Shown: positions 14,395 to 26,511 of the stretch, piece by piece | Layout of the letters: each line of letters starts with the position of its first letter | Numbering within the stretch: position 1 is the stretch's first letter | Assembly: GCA_036270095.1 (NCBI GenBank) | Contig: DATBDE010000050.1 | Location: forward strand, 1 to 55,641 | DNA length: 55,641 nucleotides | DNA from: DATBDE01 sp036270095 | Lineage (GTDB): Bacteria > Actinomycetota > Thermoleophilia > Solirubrobacterales > Solirubrobacteraceae | Direction of reading: 5' to 3' | Program-made: the position numbers and the translations under genes | The notes under the pieces: generated by a model | Databases searched by the model: none | What the model was told of the DNA's origin: nothing | Seen by the model: the letters and a program-made list of their open reading frames with translations, nothing else

Positions 14395-15042
14395 CTAGGA
14401 CCGCCGTCCGACCCGGGTGGCGTACAGCGCCGCCTGCGTGCGGTCGGCCACGCCGAGCTTGGCCAGCACGTGGCCCACGTGCGTCTTGACCGTCTTCTCG
14501 GCGATGCCGAGCTCGAGCGCGATGCGCTTGTTCGCGTAGCCGCGCGCGATGAGCTCGAGGACCTCCTGCTCGCGCGCGGTCAGCGGCTGCTCGTCGCGGT
14601 GCTCGTCGGCGTCGGCGAGGGCGTCGACCAGCCGCGCCGCGACCACGGGATCGATCAGCGCCTCGCCGGCATCGGCGGCGCGCACCGCGCGGGCCAGCTC
14701 GGCCGGCTCCACGTTCTTGAGCAGGTAGCCGGCGGCCCCGGCGCGGATGGCGGGCAGGAGGCGGTCGTCGTCGAGGAAGCTCGTGAGCACGATGACCCGG
14801 GCCCGCGGCACCCGCGCGCGCAGCTCGCGCATGGCCTGCACGCCGTCCAGCCGCGGCATGACCAGGTCCATGACCACGACGTCGGGGCGCTCGCGCTCGG
14901 CGGCGGCCACCGCCTCGCGCCCGTCGGCCGCCTCGCCCACGACCTCGATGCCGTCCTGCAGCGACAGGAACGTGCGCAGCCCCTCGCGCACGACGGCGTG
15001 GTCGTCGACGACGAGGACGCGGATGGCGTCGTCATCAGCCAC
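14395..15042 (-). CDS. NarL/LuxR-family response regulator
   Basis: A 215-residue regulator. The receiver domain (residues about 8-125) has the acidic pair DD13-14, the phospho-acceptor Asp59 in VVVMDLVMP, and the Lys of LLKN near residue 109. The LuxR-type helix-turn-helix follows (LTAREQEVLELIARGYANKRIA, about residues 150-172). The GTG start lies 8 nt inside the end of the kinase gene, so the pair is co-translated. Target genes cannot be told; the kinase's GAF domain suggests a small-molecule, redox or gas signal. Confidence 0.95.
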   Translation of the reverse strand: MADDDAIRVLVVDDHAVVREGLRTFLSLQDGIEVVGEAADGREAVAAAERERPDVVVMDLVMPRLDGVQAMRELRARVPRARVIVLTSFLDDDRLLPAIRAGAAGYLLKNVEPAELARAVRAADAGEALIDPVVAARLVDALADADEHRDEQPLTAREQEVLELIARGYANKRIALELGIAEKTVKTHVGHVLAKLGVADRTQAALYATRVGRRS

Positions 15043-16180
15043 GCGTCGCCTCCAGCCGCACGGTCGTCCCGGCGCCGGGCTCCGACCGCAGCGTCAGCCG
15101 CCCGCCCAGCCGCTGCGCCCGCTCCTCCATCGAGGTCAGGCCCAGCCGCCGCGAGCGCACCGCCGCGGCGTCGGGGTCGAACCCGACGCCGTCGTCACGG
15201 ACCTCGAGCACGAGTCGGCCGTCCTCGGCGCCGAGGCGCACCGACACGTGCTCGGCCTCGGCGTGGCGCAGCGCGTTGGCGAGCGCCTCCTGGGCGATGC
15301 GCAGGATCTCGCGCGCCCGCGCCGGCTCGACGTCGAGGTCGTCCTCGAGGTCGAGCTCGATCGCCTGCGGCAGCAACGGGCGCACGACCTCGACGTGCTT
15401 GCGCAGCGCCCCGCACAGGCCGTCGCGGGCCAAATCGGGAGGGCGCAGCTCGAAGATCAGCGAGCGCAGCTCGTCCAGGGCCGAGCGCGCCGACTCCTGC
15501 ACCTTGGCCAGCTGCGCGCGCGCTGCGGCGGCGTCGGCGTCGCGGTCGAGCAGCGTGCCCGCGGCCTCGGCCGTGAGCACGAGGCTGAACAGCTTCTGGC
15601 TGACCGCGTCGTGGAGCTCGAGCGCGAGCCGGTTGCGCTCGGCCAGAATCGACAGCTCGCGGCTGCGCTCGTACAGCCGCGCGTTGGTGATGGCGATGGC
15701 TGCGTGCGCGGCGAGCAGCTCGATGACCTCCTGGTCGGTCGCGCTGAAATCGTCGGCGCCCTCCTTCTCGGTCAGGTAGAAGGCCCCGATCACGCCCTCG
15801 GGGGCGACGATCGGCACGCCGAGAAACGAGCGCATGTCGGGGTGCGCGCGCGGCCACCAGCCGCGGAAGCGCGGGTGCCCGTGGATGTCGCTGGTGCGGA
15901 ACGGCTCGGGCGCCTCGAGCATGAGGCCGAGCAGGCCGTGCCGGCGCGGCAGCGGCCCCATGGCCGCGACGAGCTCGTCGCTCATGCCCGCGGTCAGGAA
16001 CTGGCTGAAGCCCTCCTCGCCGTCGGGCAGGCCGAGCGCGGCGTAGCGCGCGGACGCGAGCTCGCGCGCGCTCTCGACGAGCCGCTGCAGCACCTCCTCG
16101 ACCGCCCGCTCGGAGGTGACGGCCAGCACCGCGTCGCTGACGGCCTTGAGGGCGGACGGGGAAGGGGTCAAGTCTTTCAT
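15035..16180 (-). CDS. GAF-domain sensor histidine kinase (NarL-partner type)
   Basis: A 381-residue cytoplasmic kinase. The GAF domain spans about residues 15-180 (FLGVPIVAPEGVIGAFYLTEKEG), the dimerisation/phospho-acceptor helix carries ERNRLALELHDAVSQ with the histidine near residue 200, and the HATPase region has the N-box EALANALRHAEA and DDGVGFD. There is no membrane segment, so the signal is sensed inside the cell, as in DevS-like kinases. The start ATG and the first codons (MKDLTP) lie inside a REP-like palindrome. An ATG 27 nt further up is possible but adds only MPSSRSDVA, also encoded by the repeat. Confidence 0.9.
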   Translation of the reverse strand: MKDLTPSPSALKAVSDAVLAVTSERAVEEVLQRLVESARELASARYAALGLPDGEEGFSQFLTAGMSDELVAAMGPLPRRHGLLGLMLEAPEPFRTSDIHGHPRFRGWWPRAHPDMRSFLGVPIVAPEGVIGAFYLTEKEGADDFSATDQEVIELLAAHAAIAITNARLYERSRELSILAERNRLALELHDAVSQKLFSLVLTAEAAGTLLDRDADAAAARAQLAKVQESARSALDELRSLIFELRPPDLARDGLCGALRKHVEVVRPLLPQAIELDLEDDLDVEPARAREILRIAQEALANALRHAEAEHVSVRLGAEDGRLVLEVRDDGVGFDPDAAAVRSRRLGLTSMEERAQRLGGRLTLRSEPGAGTTVRLEATRG

Positions 16181-16224
16181 TGCCACATCGCTACGCGATG
16201 ATGGCAACGTAAAGACGTTGACCC
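16164..16224. repeat. REP-like long palindrome over the histidine kinase start
   Basis: Paired segments: GGGTCAA (16165-16171) with TTGACCC (16218-16224), GTCTTT (16172-16177) with AAAGAC (16211-16216), TTGCCA (16180-16185) with TGGCAA (16202-16207), and CATCGC (16186-16191) with GCGATG (16195-16200) around a TAC loop. Small mismatches and bulges separate the blocks. The outer part GGGGTCAAGTCTTT is shared exactly with the element at 33459. The kinase start codon (16180-16178) lies within the left arm. Confidence 0.8.
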
Positions 16225-16226
16225 GG

Positions 16227-17144
16227 CTACGCGGCCAGCCTGCGCACGCTGGCCCCGGCCTCCTCGGCGCGCGCGAGCGCGAGCGCGAGGAAGGCCTTGA
16301 CCGCCGGCGGCTGGCGGCGGCTGGCGCGCCACACCAGGGACACGGGCCAGGTGATCGGCTCGGGGCGGAACGGGCGCAACACGATCGGCGGCCCGTCGAG
16401 CTCGGCCACCGACCGCGGCAGCACGGCCACGCCGAGGCCCTGCGACGCGAGCGCGCGCACCGCGCTCATCTCGGTGCAGATGAAGCCGATCCGCGGCTCG
16501 AGCCCGTGGCGGCCCAGCGTGGCCTCCAGGCGACGACGTAGGGCCGAGTTGTCCCGGTGCGTGATCAGGTCCTCGGAGGCGAGCTGCTCGAACGTGATCT
16601 GCGGATTGCGCGCCATCGGGTGGTCGACCGAGGCCACGAACACGAACTCGTCCTCCCAGAGGAGGGTCGCCGCGAAGTCCTCGCCGATGGCGTCGGGGTC
16701 GACCGAGGCAAAGGCGCAGTCGAGCTCGTCGTCGCGCACCATCGCGAGCATCTCCTCGGACGTGTCCTCGATCATGTGCACGGCGACGCCGGGGTGCTGG
16801 GCGCGGAAGTCGGCGAGCGCGCGGAAGAGGTCGTACGGCCCCACCGGCCACGTGCCGCCGATGCGCAGGGTGCCGCGGAGGAGCCCGGTCAGCTCCTCGA
16901 GCTGGTTGTGGAAGTCGTCCATCTCGGCGAGGACGCGGCGCGCGTGGGCGAGCACGAGCTGGCCCTCCGCGGTGACCTCGACCGAGCGGCTGGTGCGGCG
17001 GAAGACCTCGATGCCGAGCTCGGTCTCGAGCTTCCGGATCTGCTGCGAGATGGCGGACTGGGCCAGGTGCAGCTCCTCCGCGGCCCGGGTGAAGGAGCGG
17101 TGGCGCTCCACCGCGACGATCGTGCGCAGGTGCCGGAGTTCCAT
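16227..17144 (-). CDS. LysR-family transcriptional regulator
   Basis: A 305-residue LysR protein with the winged helix-turn-helix at residues 1-60 (RSFTRAAEELHLAQSAISQQI) and a periplasmic-binding-protein-like effector domain from about residue 90 onward. Length and start match the family exactly. LysR proteins usually bind a small ligand and control a divergent gene, but no divergent neighbour exists here: the rhomboid gene upstream and the kinase gene downstream lie on the same strand. The target is unknown. Confidence 0.93.
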   Translation of the reverse strand: MELRHLRTIVAVERHRSFTRAAEELHLAQSAISQQIRKLETELGIEVFRRTSRSVEVTAEGQLVLAHARRVLAEMDDFHNQLEELTGLLRGTLRIGGTWPVGPYDLFRALADFRAQHPGVAVHMIEDTSEEMLAMVRDDELDCAFASVDPDAIGEDFAATLLWEDEFVFVASVDHPMARNPQITFEQLASEDLITHRDNSALRRRLEATLGRHGLEPRIGFICTEMSAVRALASQGLGVAVLPRSVAELDGPPIVLRPFRPEPITWPVSLVWRASRRQPPAVKAFLALALARAEEAGASVRRLAA

Positions 17145-17181
17145 GCGTCCATGGTCCCGGACACGACCAAGAAGTCAAAGA

Positions 17182-17805
17182 TCATTTCGCGACCGGACCA
17201 ATCACCTGCGCTGATGGATCGCGGCGATCGGTCCGGCCGGAGAACAGCAGCCCGAGCAGGGCGCCGCCGAGCAGGCCGCCGACATGGCCGGCCACGGAGA
17301 TGCCGGGCGTGGAGATGCTGAAGATGAGGTTGGTGATCGCCCACGCCGCCACGAGGAAGAAGTAGATCCACCGGTGCTGGCGCCAGGCGACGACGAGGCC
17401 GGCACCGGCCAGGCCGAACACCGCGCCGGACGCCCCCACGGTGAGCGAGTCGGGCGAGAACAGGAGTACGAACAGCCCGCCGACGATCAGCGAGCCCAGG
17501 TAGATGATCACGAAGCGGGCCGCGCCGAGCGCGTTGCCCAGCAGCAGCCCGAGCAGGAACAGGGCGACCATGTTCGAGAAGAAGTGCTCCCAGCTGACGT
17601 GCAGGAAGCCGCTGGTCAGCACCCGCCACCACTCCCCCTGGTCCTCGACCGCGGGGCCGAACAGACCGCCGTCACGGACCTCGAAGCTCGACGTGGTGTT
17701 GGACAGCGATCCGGCGCTGACCGCGGCGATGAGGAAGGCCACGAGGTTGACCACGACGATCACGCCGATCGCGTACAGCGTCGACTCGAGGTTGCGCTGC
17801 TTCAC
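17182..17805 (-). CDS. Rhomboid-family intramembrane serine protease
   Basis: A 207-residue membrane protein with about six hydrophobic segments. The rhomboid core is intact: a WRVLTSGFLH..WEHFFSNM segment near residues 60-80 (oxyanion-side His and Asn), the catalytic serine in GASGAVFG near residue 126, and the catalytic histidine in VAGHVGGLLGG in the last helix region. It would cleave transmembrane segments of unknown clients. The GTG at 17805 gives a short cytoplasmic tail before the first helix. The 60-bp gap to the divergent ABC gene must hold both promoters. Confidence 0.9.
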   Translation of the reverse strand: MKQRNLESTLYAIGVIVVVNLVAFLIAAVSAGSLSNTTSSFEVRDGGLFGPAVEDQGEWWRVLTSGFLHVSWEHFFSNMVALFLLGLLLGNALGAARFVIIYLGSLIVGGLFVLLFSPDSLTVGASGAVFGLAGAGLVVAWRQHRWIYFFLVAAWAITNLIFSISTPGISVAGHVGGLLGGALLGLLFSGRTDRRDPSAQVIGPVAK

Positions 17806-17853
17806 CGACCGATCTTCCCACGAGGGCGTCGGGTGCCAGGGATCCCAGAGGCC

Positions 17854-17859
17854 TACCCT
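17854..17859 (+). promoter_or_regulatory. TACCCT -10 hexamer, leaderless ABC gene
   Basis: TACCCT ends 6 nt before the ATG at 17866. No ribosome site is present, so a leaderless message is likely. Confidence 0.5.
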
Positions 17860-17865
17860 GCAGGT

Positions 17866-18785
<920 letters not shown>

Positions 18786-18789
<4 letters not shown>

Positions 18790-19526
18790 GCGGCGCAGGC
18801 CTCACCTACACGCGCTTCGAGCTGCGCCGAACGGTCCGCAACCGACGCTTCTTCATCCTCTCGCTGGCGTTCCCGGTCGTCCTCTACTTCCTCATCGCCG
18901 GCCCCAATCACGACGTCAACGACTTCGCCAACACGGGGATCTCGGCGCCGCTCTACTACATGGTCGGCCTGATCTCGTTCGGGACGATGAGCGCGATCCT
19001 CTCCAGCGGCGCGCGCATCGCCACCGAGCGCGGCGCGGGCTGGAACCGCCAGCTGCGCATCACCCCGCTGACGCCGCGCGCGTACTTCCGGGCCAAGATC
19101 GTGACCGCCTACCTCATGGCCGGGCTGACGATTCTCGTGCTCTACATCTGCGGCGCGACGCTCGGTGTCTCCCTGCCGCTCGCGCGCTGGCTGGCGATGA
19201 CCGCGCTGATCCTCATCGCGCTGATCCCGTTCGCGGCGCTCGGCATCGCCATGGGCCACCTCCTCACCACGGACTCGGTCGGCCCCGCGCTGGGCGGAAG
19301 CGTCGGCCTGCTCGCGTTTCTCGGCGGGACCTGGTTCCCCATCACCGGCGGAGTCCTGCACGGCATCGCGCAGGCGCTGCCGTCCTACTGGCTCGTGCAG
19401 GCCAGCCACGTCGCTCTCGGCGGGACCGTGTGGGGTGTGACCGGCTGGCTGGTCGTGGCCGCCTGGACCATCGTCCTGAGCGCGTTCGCGATCTGGGCCT
19501 ACCAGCGGGACACGAAGCGGGTTTAG
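18786..19526 (+). CDS. ABC-2 type transporter, permease subunit
   Basis: A 246-residue membrane protein with six hydrophobic segments and the ABC-2 family pattern, including an N-terminal TRFELRRTVRNRRFF lead into the first helix and a GGTWFPITGG turn before the fifth helix region. The ATG overlaps the ATPase stop as ATGA, so the two subunits are made together. The stop TAG doubles as the first half of the TAGCCT hexamer that precedes the next gene. Confidence 0.9.
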
Positions 19527-19529
19527 CCT
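19524..19529 (+). promoter_or_regulatory. TAGCCT -10 hexamer built on the permease stop codon
   Basis: It ends 6 nt before the GTG at 19536, and its first three bases are the TAG stop of the permease. It would give the methyltransferase its own leaderless message. Confidence 0.45.
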
Positions 19530-19535
19530 GCACCC

Positions 19536-20309
19536 GTGATCGAGTTCGACGACGCCGAGTCGCGCCGCGTCGAGGCGGCCTACCGCACGGCCGACGTCGT
19601 CGAGCAACGGCGGCTGATGCTCGAGGCGCTGCGGCTCGCGCCCGGCGAGAGCGTGCTCGACGTCGGCTCGGGGCCGGGACTGCTCGCCGCGGAGATGGCC
19701 GCGGCGCTCGGGCCCATGGGCGCGGTGCACGGGCTCGAGCCGAGCGAGAGCATGCGCGCGCTGGCCCGGGCCCGCGCGCTGGCCGACGACGCCGCGCCGA
19801 TGGCCTTCGTGTCCGGCGATGCCGCCGCGCTGCCGTTCGAGGACGCGTCGTTCGACGTCGTCGTCTCCACCCAGGTCTACGAGTACGTGGCCGACCTGCC
19901 GCCGGCGCTGGCCGAGGCCCACCGGGTCCTGCGCCCGAAGGGCTGCCTGGCCGTGCTCGACACCGACTGGGCCTCGATCGTGTGGCGCTCCAGCGACGAC
20001 GCCCGCATGCGCCGCTTGCTCGCGGCCTGGGACGAGCACCTGGCCCACCCGCACCTGCCCCAGTCCCTGACCCCGCTGCTGCGCGACGCCGGCTTCCGGG
20101 TCACGGAGCGCACGACGATCCCGCTGCTCAACGCCGGCTGGGACCCCGACACCTACAGCCGCCACCTCATCGGGTTCATCAGCGCCTTCGTGCCCGGCCG
20201 CCAGGGCATCACCGAGGACGAGGTGGCGGCGTGGGCGCACGACCTCGTCGACCAGGGCCCCGACTACTTCTTCAGCCTCAACCGGTACCTGTTCATCGCG
20301 GAGCGCTGA
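19536..20309 (+). CDS. Class I SAM-dependent methyltransferase
   Basis: A 257-residue UbiE/Methyltransf_11-type enzyme. The AdoMet loop VLDVGSGPGLLA is near residues 39-50, the acidic end of the second strand reads HGLEPSESM, and motif IV is SFDVVVSTQVYEYVADL. The substrate is unknown. It is followed 1 nt later by a glycosyltransferase gene, so the pair probably acts in one decoration pathway. Confidence 0.88.
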   Translation: MIEFDDAESRRVEAAYRTADVVEQRRLMLEALRLAPGESVLDVGSGPGLLAAEMAAALGPMGAVHGLEPSESMRALARARALADDAAPMAFVSGDAAALPFEDASFDVVVSTQVYEYVADLPPALAEAHRVLRPKGCLAVLDTDWASIVWRSSDDARMRRLLAAWDEHLAHPHLPQSLTPLLRDAGFRVTERTTIPLLNAGWDPDTYSRHLIGFISAFVPGRQGITEDEVAAWAHDLVDQGPDYFFSLNRYLFIAER

Positions 20310-20310
20310 C

Positions 20311-21348
20311 GTGGCCCGCATCCTGTTCGTCGCGCCGCGGCCGTCGAGCTTCATCGCGCTGGACCGTGCGCTGCTGGCCGAGCGCCACGAGGTCGTCGAC
20401 CTCTACGGCGACCGCCCACAGCGCAACCCGCGCGCGCTCGGCCGCGCCGTGCGCCGCGCCGACGTCGTCTTCGGCTGGTGGGCGCACCTGCACACGCTCG
20501 AGCCGTTCACGCTCGCGCGCCGCCTGGGTACGCCGACCGCGCTCATCGTGGGCGGCTTCGACGTGGCCAACCTGCCCGCGATCGGCTACGGCAGCCAGCG
20601 CGGCGGCTGGCGCACGATCGTGAGCCGCTGGGTGATGCGCCGCGCCGACGTGCTCGCCACCAACGCGCACTACTCGGCGCGCGAGGTCGAGCGCAACGTC
20701 GGCATCCCCGCGGACCGCGTGACCGTCATCCACCACGGCGTGCCCGACCCCTTCGGTTCGGACCCGGTGCCCGACCCCGATCGCCTGGCCCTGACCGTCG
20801 GCAACGTGGACACCGTGAACCTCGAACGCAAGGGCCTGCGGCCGTTCGTGGCCGCGGCTGCGCTCCTGCCCGACGTCCGCTTCGAGGTGGTGGGGCGCCA
20901 GCTCGACGGCGCCGCCGACGCGCTTCGCGCGCTGGCCGGCCCGAACGTCGCGCTGACCGGGTTCCTCGCGCAGGACGCCCTCGAGGCGCGCCTGCGCCGC
21001 GCCGCGGTCTACGTGCAGGCCTCGCAGCACGAGGGCTTCGGCGTGTCGGTGGCCGAGGCGATGCTGGCGGGCGCGATCCCGGTGGTCACGCCGGCGGGCG
21101 CGCTGCCCGAGCTCGTGGGCGACACCGGCGTGGTCGTGGCCAGCGCGGCGCCCGAGCCGCTCGCGGCCGGGATCGCCGACGCGCTCGCGGCCGGCCCCGA
21201 GCGCCGGCGCGCCGCCCGCGAGCGCGTGCTGCGCGAGTTCAGCGTCGACGCCCGGCGCCGCGGCCTGCTCGACCTGGTCGACCGCTGCGTTTTCGTTAGC
21301 GCGCGTCGTGGAAGATCACGCCGAGCGCGGTGCGCTCGCCGCGGGTGA
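20311..21348 (+). CDS. GT4-family glycosyltransferase
   Basis: A 345-residue GT-B protein. The C-terminal nucleotide-sugar domain shows VRFEVVGRQLDG and the donor-binding QASQHEGFGVSVAEAML with the E-x7-E-like pattern. The N-terminal acceptor domain is present (from MARILFVAPRPSS). It begins 1 nt after the methyltransferase stop. The last 18 or so residues (FVSARRGRSRRARC...) are unlike family tails and arise because the frame runs 53 bp into the opposite-strand oxygenase gene. Acceptor and sugar cannot be told. Confidence 0.85.
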   Translation: MARILFVAPRPSSFIALDRALLAERHEVVDLYGDRPQRNPRALGRAVRRADVVFGWWAHLHTLEPFTLARRLGTPTALIVGGFDVANLPAIGYGSQRGGWRTIVSRWVMRRADVLATNAHYSAREVERNVGIPADRVTVIHHGVPDPFGSDPVPDPDRLALTVGNVDTVNLERKGLRPFVAAAALLPDVRFEVVGRQLDGAADALRALAGPNVALTGFLAQDALEARLRRAAVYVQASQHEGFGVSVAEAMLAGAIPVVTPAGALPELVGDTGVVVASAAPEPLAAGIADALAAGPERRRAARERVLREFSVDARRRGLLDLVDRCVFVSARRGRSRRARCARRG

Positions 21349-22021
21349 TGGTCGCGACGCCGTGGCGCATGCCGACGCGGTGGTAGCCGTTGGCGCCCCG
21401 GTTCGGGCGCGCCGCGGTGGGGAAGATCACGAACGCCCCCTGGGGCGGGTCGAGGACGTGGGCGCGGCTCTGGGCCCGCGGGCGCTGCTCGAGCAGGACG
21501 AACTGGCCGCCCGTGAAATCGTGCCCGGGGCGCACGAGCACCGCCACGGTCTGGAACGGGAAGTAGACCTCGCCGTACAGGTCCTGATGGAGCGCGTTCC
21601 AGTCGCCCGCGCGGTAGCGGAGGATCAACGGCGTGGCGCGCCGTTGCCCCGCCCCGTGGCAGCGCTCGAGCAGCTGCTCGAGCTCGGCGGGGAAGGTCGG
21701 GTTGTCGCCGCGCAGCAGGCGGCTCCAGTCGTTGGCGATCGGTGCGAGGTGGCGGTAGAAGGCCGTGCGCAGCGCCGGGATGGGCGGGGGTAGCGGGTGA
21801 TCGAAGTAGCGGTAGCGGCCGAGACCGAAGCGGTGGCGGGCCATGTCGACGGTCGAGCGGAACCGGCCCGTCTCGAACAGGTCGGACAGCGCGCCGCACT
21901 CGTCGGCGTCGAGCAGCGGCGCCGTGACGGCGTGGCCCTGCTCATCGAGCTGGGCGCGCAACGCGTCCCAGTCGAGGGCGTCGACGCGTTCGCGGATGGT
22001 GGTGGGGGCGGTGACGGTCAT
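21296..22021 (-). CDS. 2-oxoglutarate/Fe(II)-dependent oxygenase
   Basis: A 241-residue prolyl-hydroxylase-like oxygenase. The iron ligands are the HxD pair in WNALHQDLYGEVYFP (near residue 145) and the distal histidine in VGMRHGVATITRGERTALG, where the following arginine binds 2-oxoglutarate. The substrate may be a protein residue or a small molecule. It converges on the glycosyltransferase gene (53-bp overlap) and is divergent from aconitase, separated by 59 bp. Confidence 0.88.
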   Translation of the reverse strand: MTVTAPTTIRERVDALDWDALRAQLDEQGHAVTAPLLDADECGALSDLFETGRFRSTVDMARHRFGLGRYRYFDHPLPPPIPALRTAFYRHLAPIANDWSRLLRGDNPTFPAELEQLLERCHGAGQRRATPLILRYRAGDWNALHQDLYGEVYFPFQTVAVLVRPGHDFTGGQFVLLEQRPRAQSRAHVLDPPQGAFVIFPTAARPNRGANGYHRVGMRHGVATITRGERTALGVIFHDAR

Positions 22022-22067
22022 GCCTGGTTCAACGCGCGCGAGCGCCGGAGCGTGAGAGGGCCCGTCC

Positions 22068-22073
22068 TAGGAT
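22068..22073 (+). promoter_or_regulatory. TAGGAT -10 hexamer, leaderless aconitase
   Basis: TAGGAT ends 7 nt before the ATG at 22081, and no ribosome site is present. Confidence 0.5.
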
Positions 22074-22080
22074 CAAGGGC

Positions 22081-24873
<2,793 letters not shown>

Positions 24874-24892
24874 CGTGCGCCACACTGCACGG

Positions 24893-25438
24893 GTGGACTC
24901 GCTCCGCGGACAGCTCCTCATCGCGGGCCCGACCCTGGGCGACCCGAACTTCGCCCGCAGCGTCGTGCTGGTCCTCGAGCACTCCGACGAGGGCGCGATG
25001 GGGCTCGTGCTCAACCGGCCGGTGGAGGCCACGGTGGACGAGGCCGCACCCGAGCTGGCCGACGTGGTCGACGGTGCCGAGCTGCTGTTCCAGGGCGGCC
25101 CGGTGCAGCCGTCGGGCGTCATCGTGCTGGCCGAGTTCGCCGACCCCGAGGACGCCGCCATGATCGTCGTCGACGGCGTGGGCCCGCTGGCGGCGTCGGC
25201 CGACCTCGATGCCGTCCAGGTCGTCGAGGGACGGGCGCGCGCGTTCGCGGGCCACGCGGGCTGGGGACCCGGGCAGCTCGAGTCCGAGCTCGAACGCGAC
25301 GACTGGATCACCGAGCCCGCGCGGGGCGCGGACGCGTTCGCGGACGACGCCGAGCGCCTGTGGGCCGCGGTCCTGGAGCGCAAGGGCGGCACGTACGCCC
25401 TTGTCGCCCGGATGCCCGAGGATCCCCGGGTCAATTAG
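24893..25438 (+). CDS. YqgE/AlgH family protein (UPF0301)
   Basis: A 181-residue protein that starts with the family hallmark LRGQLLIAGPTLGDPNFARS and carries VVLVLEHSDEGAMGLVLNRP and GHAGWGPGQLESEL, in the usual order and length. The molecular function of this family is not established. The GTG at 24893 is the only start that gives the standard N-terminus; CACACT ends 6 nt before it and could be a weak -10. It lies 19 bp after acnA. Confidence 0.9.
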   Translation: MDSLRGQLLIAGPTLGDPNFARSVVLVLEHSDEGAMGLVLNRPVEATVDEAAPELADVVDGAELLFQGGPVQPSGVIVLAEFADPEDAAMIVVDGVGPLAASADLDAVQVVEGRARAFAGHAGWGPGQLESELERDDWITEPARGADAFADDAERLWAAVLERKGGTYALVARMPEDPRVN

Positions 25439-25450
25439 GGTCCGCCGTCG

Positions 25451-26506
25451 ATGCCGCTGCCCGACGTCCTGCGCGCCCTGCTGACGGCTCCCGGCCCGTC
25501 CGGCTACGAGAGCGTGCCGGCGCAGGTCTGGCGCGAGGCCGCGGACGGGTTCGCGGAGGTCAGCGGCGACGTCGTGGGCTCGTCGGTGGCCCGCGTCAAG
25601 GGCACCGGCGACGGGCCGCTGCTCACCGTCGTCGGCCACATCGACGAGATCGGCCTGGCGATCGTGCACATCGACGACGACGGGTTCCTGTGGTTCACGA
25701 ACATCGGCGGCTGGGACCCGCAGATCCTCGTGGGCCAGCGCGTGGAGCTCGTCACGCGCGAGGGCCGGGTGCCCGGCGTCGTGGGCAAGAAGCCCATCCA
25801 CCTGCTCAAGGAGGACGACCGCAAGAAGGTCCCGAAGCTCGAGGACCTGCACATCGACATCGGGGCCAAGGACGCCGACGACGCGCGTGCCCAGGTGCGG
25901 CTCGGCGACGTCGCGGTCATCGCCGGCGAGCCGGTCGAACTGCTCAACGGACGGGTGATCTCGCGCTCGATGGACAACCGGCTCGGCGCCTTCGTCGCGC
26001 TGGAGGCGGCGCGGCTGGTCTCCGAGGAGGGCGGCGCGCCGGGCGATGTGGCCGCGGTGGCCGTGGCCCAGGAGGAGATCACCTTCGCGGGCGCGCGCAC
26101 GAGCACGTTCGCGCTCGACCCGGGCGTGGCCATCGTCGTCGACGTGACCTTCTCCACCGACCCGCCCGGCCACAACCTCAAGGAGCTGGGCAAGCACCCG
26201 ACCGGCTCGGGCCCGGTGATCATGCGCGGCTCCACGCTGCACCCGCAGGTCTTCGAGCTGCTGTACGAGACCGCCGAGGCCCACGACATTCCCTTCACGG
26301 TCGACGTCAGCGGCCGCGACACCGGCACTGATGCCGACGCCGTCCATCTCTCGCGGGCCGGCGTGCCCACCGGAGTGGTCGCGATCCCGCTGCGCTACAT
26401 GCACTCGCCGGTCGAGCTCGTCGAGCTCGCCGACGTGCGCAACGCGGCGCGGCTCATCGCGGCCTTCGCCCAGCGGCTGGGCCCCGGCACCTCGTTCGAG
26501 CGCTGA
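25451..26506 (+). CDS. M42-family metallo-aminopeptidase
   Basis: A 351-residue co-catalytic zinc aminopeptidase/glutamyl-aminopeptidase-like protein. The metal ligands and bases are visible in order: GHIDEIGL (His, Asp), RSMDNRLGA (bridging Asp), AQEEITFAGA (catalytic Glu pair), VVDVTFS (Asp) and YMHSPVELVEL (His). The family forms large tetrahedral particles that trim peptides released by proteases. TAGGGT (25436-25441), which includes the yqgE stop codon, lies 9 nt before the ATG and could be its own -10. Confidence 0.93.
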   Translation: MPLPDVLRALLTAPGPSGYESVPAQVWREAADGFAEVSGDVVGSSVARVKGTGDGPLLTVVGHIDEIGLAIVHIDDDGFLWFTNIGGWDPQILVGQRVELVTREGRVPGVVGKKPIHLLKEDDRKKVPKLEDLHIDIGAKDADDARAQVRLGDVAVIAGEPVELLNGRVISRSMDNRLGAFVALEAARLVSEEGGAPGDVAAVAVAQEEITFAGARTSTFALDPGVAIVVDVTFSTDPPGHNLKELGKHPTGSGPVIMRGSTLHPQVFELLYETAEAHDIPFTVDVSGRDTGTDADAVHLSRAGVPTGVVAIPLRYMHSPVELVELADVRNAARLIAAFAQRLGPGTSFER

Positions 26507-26511
26507 GCTCG

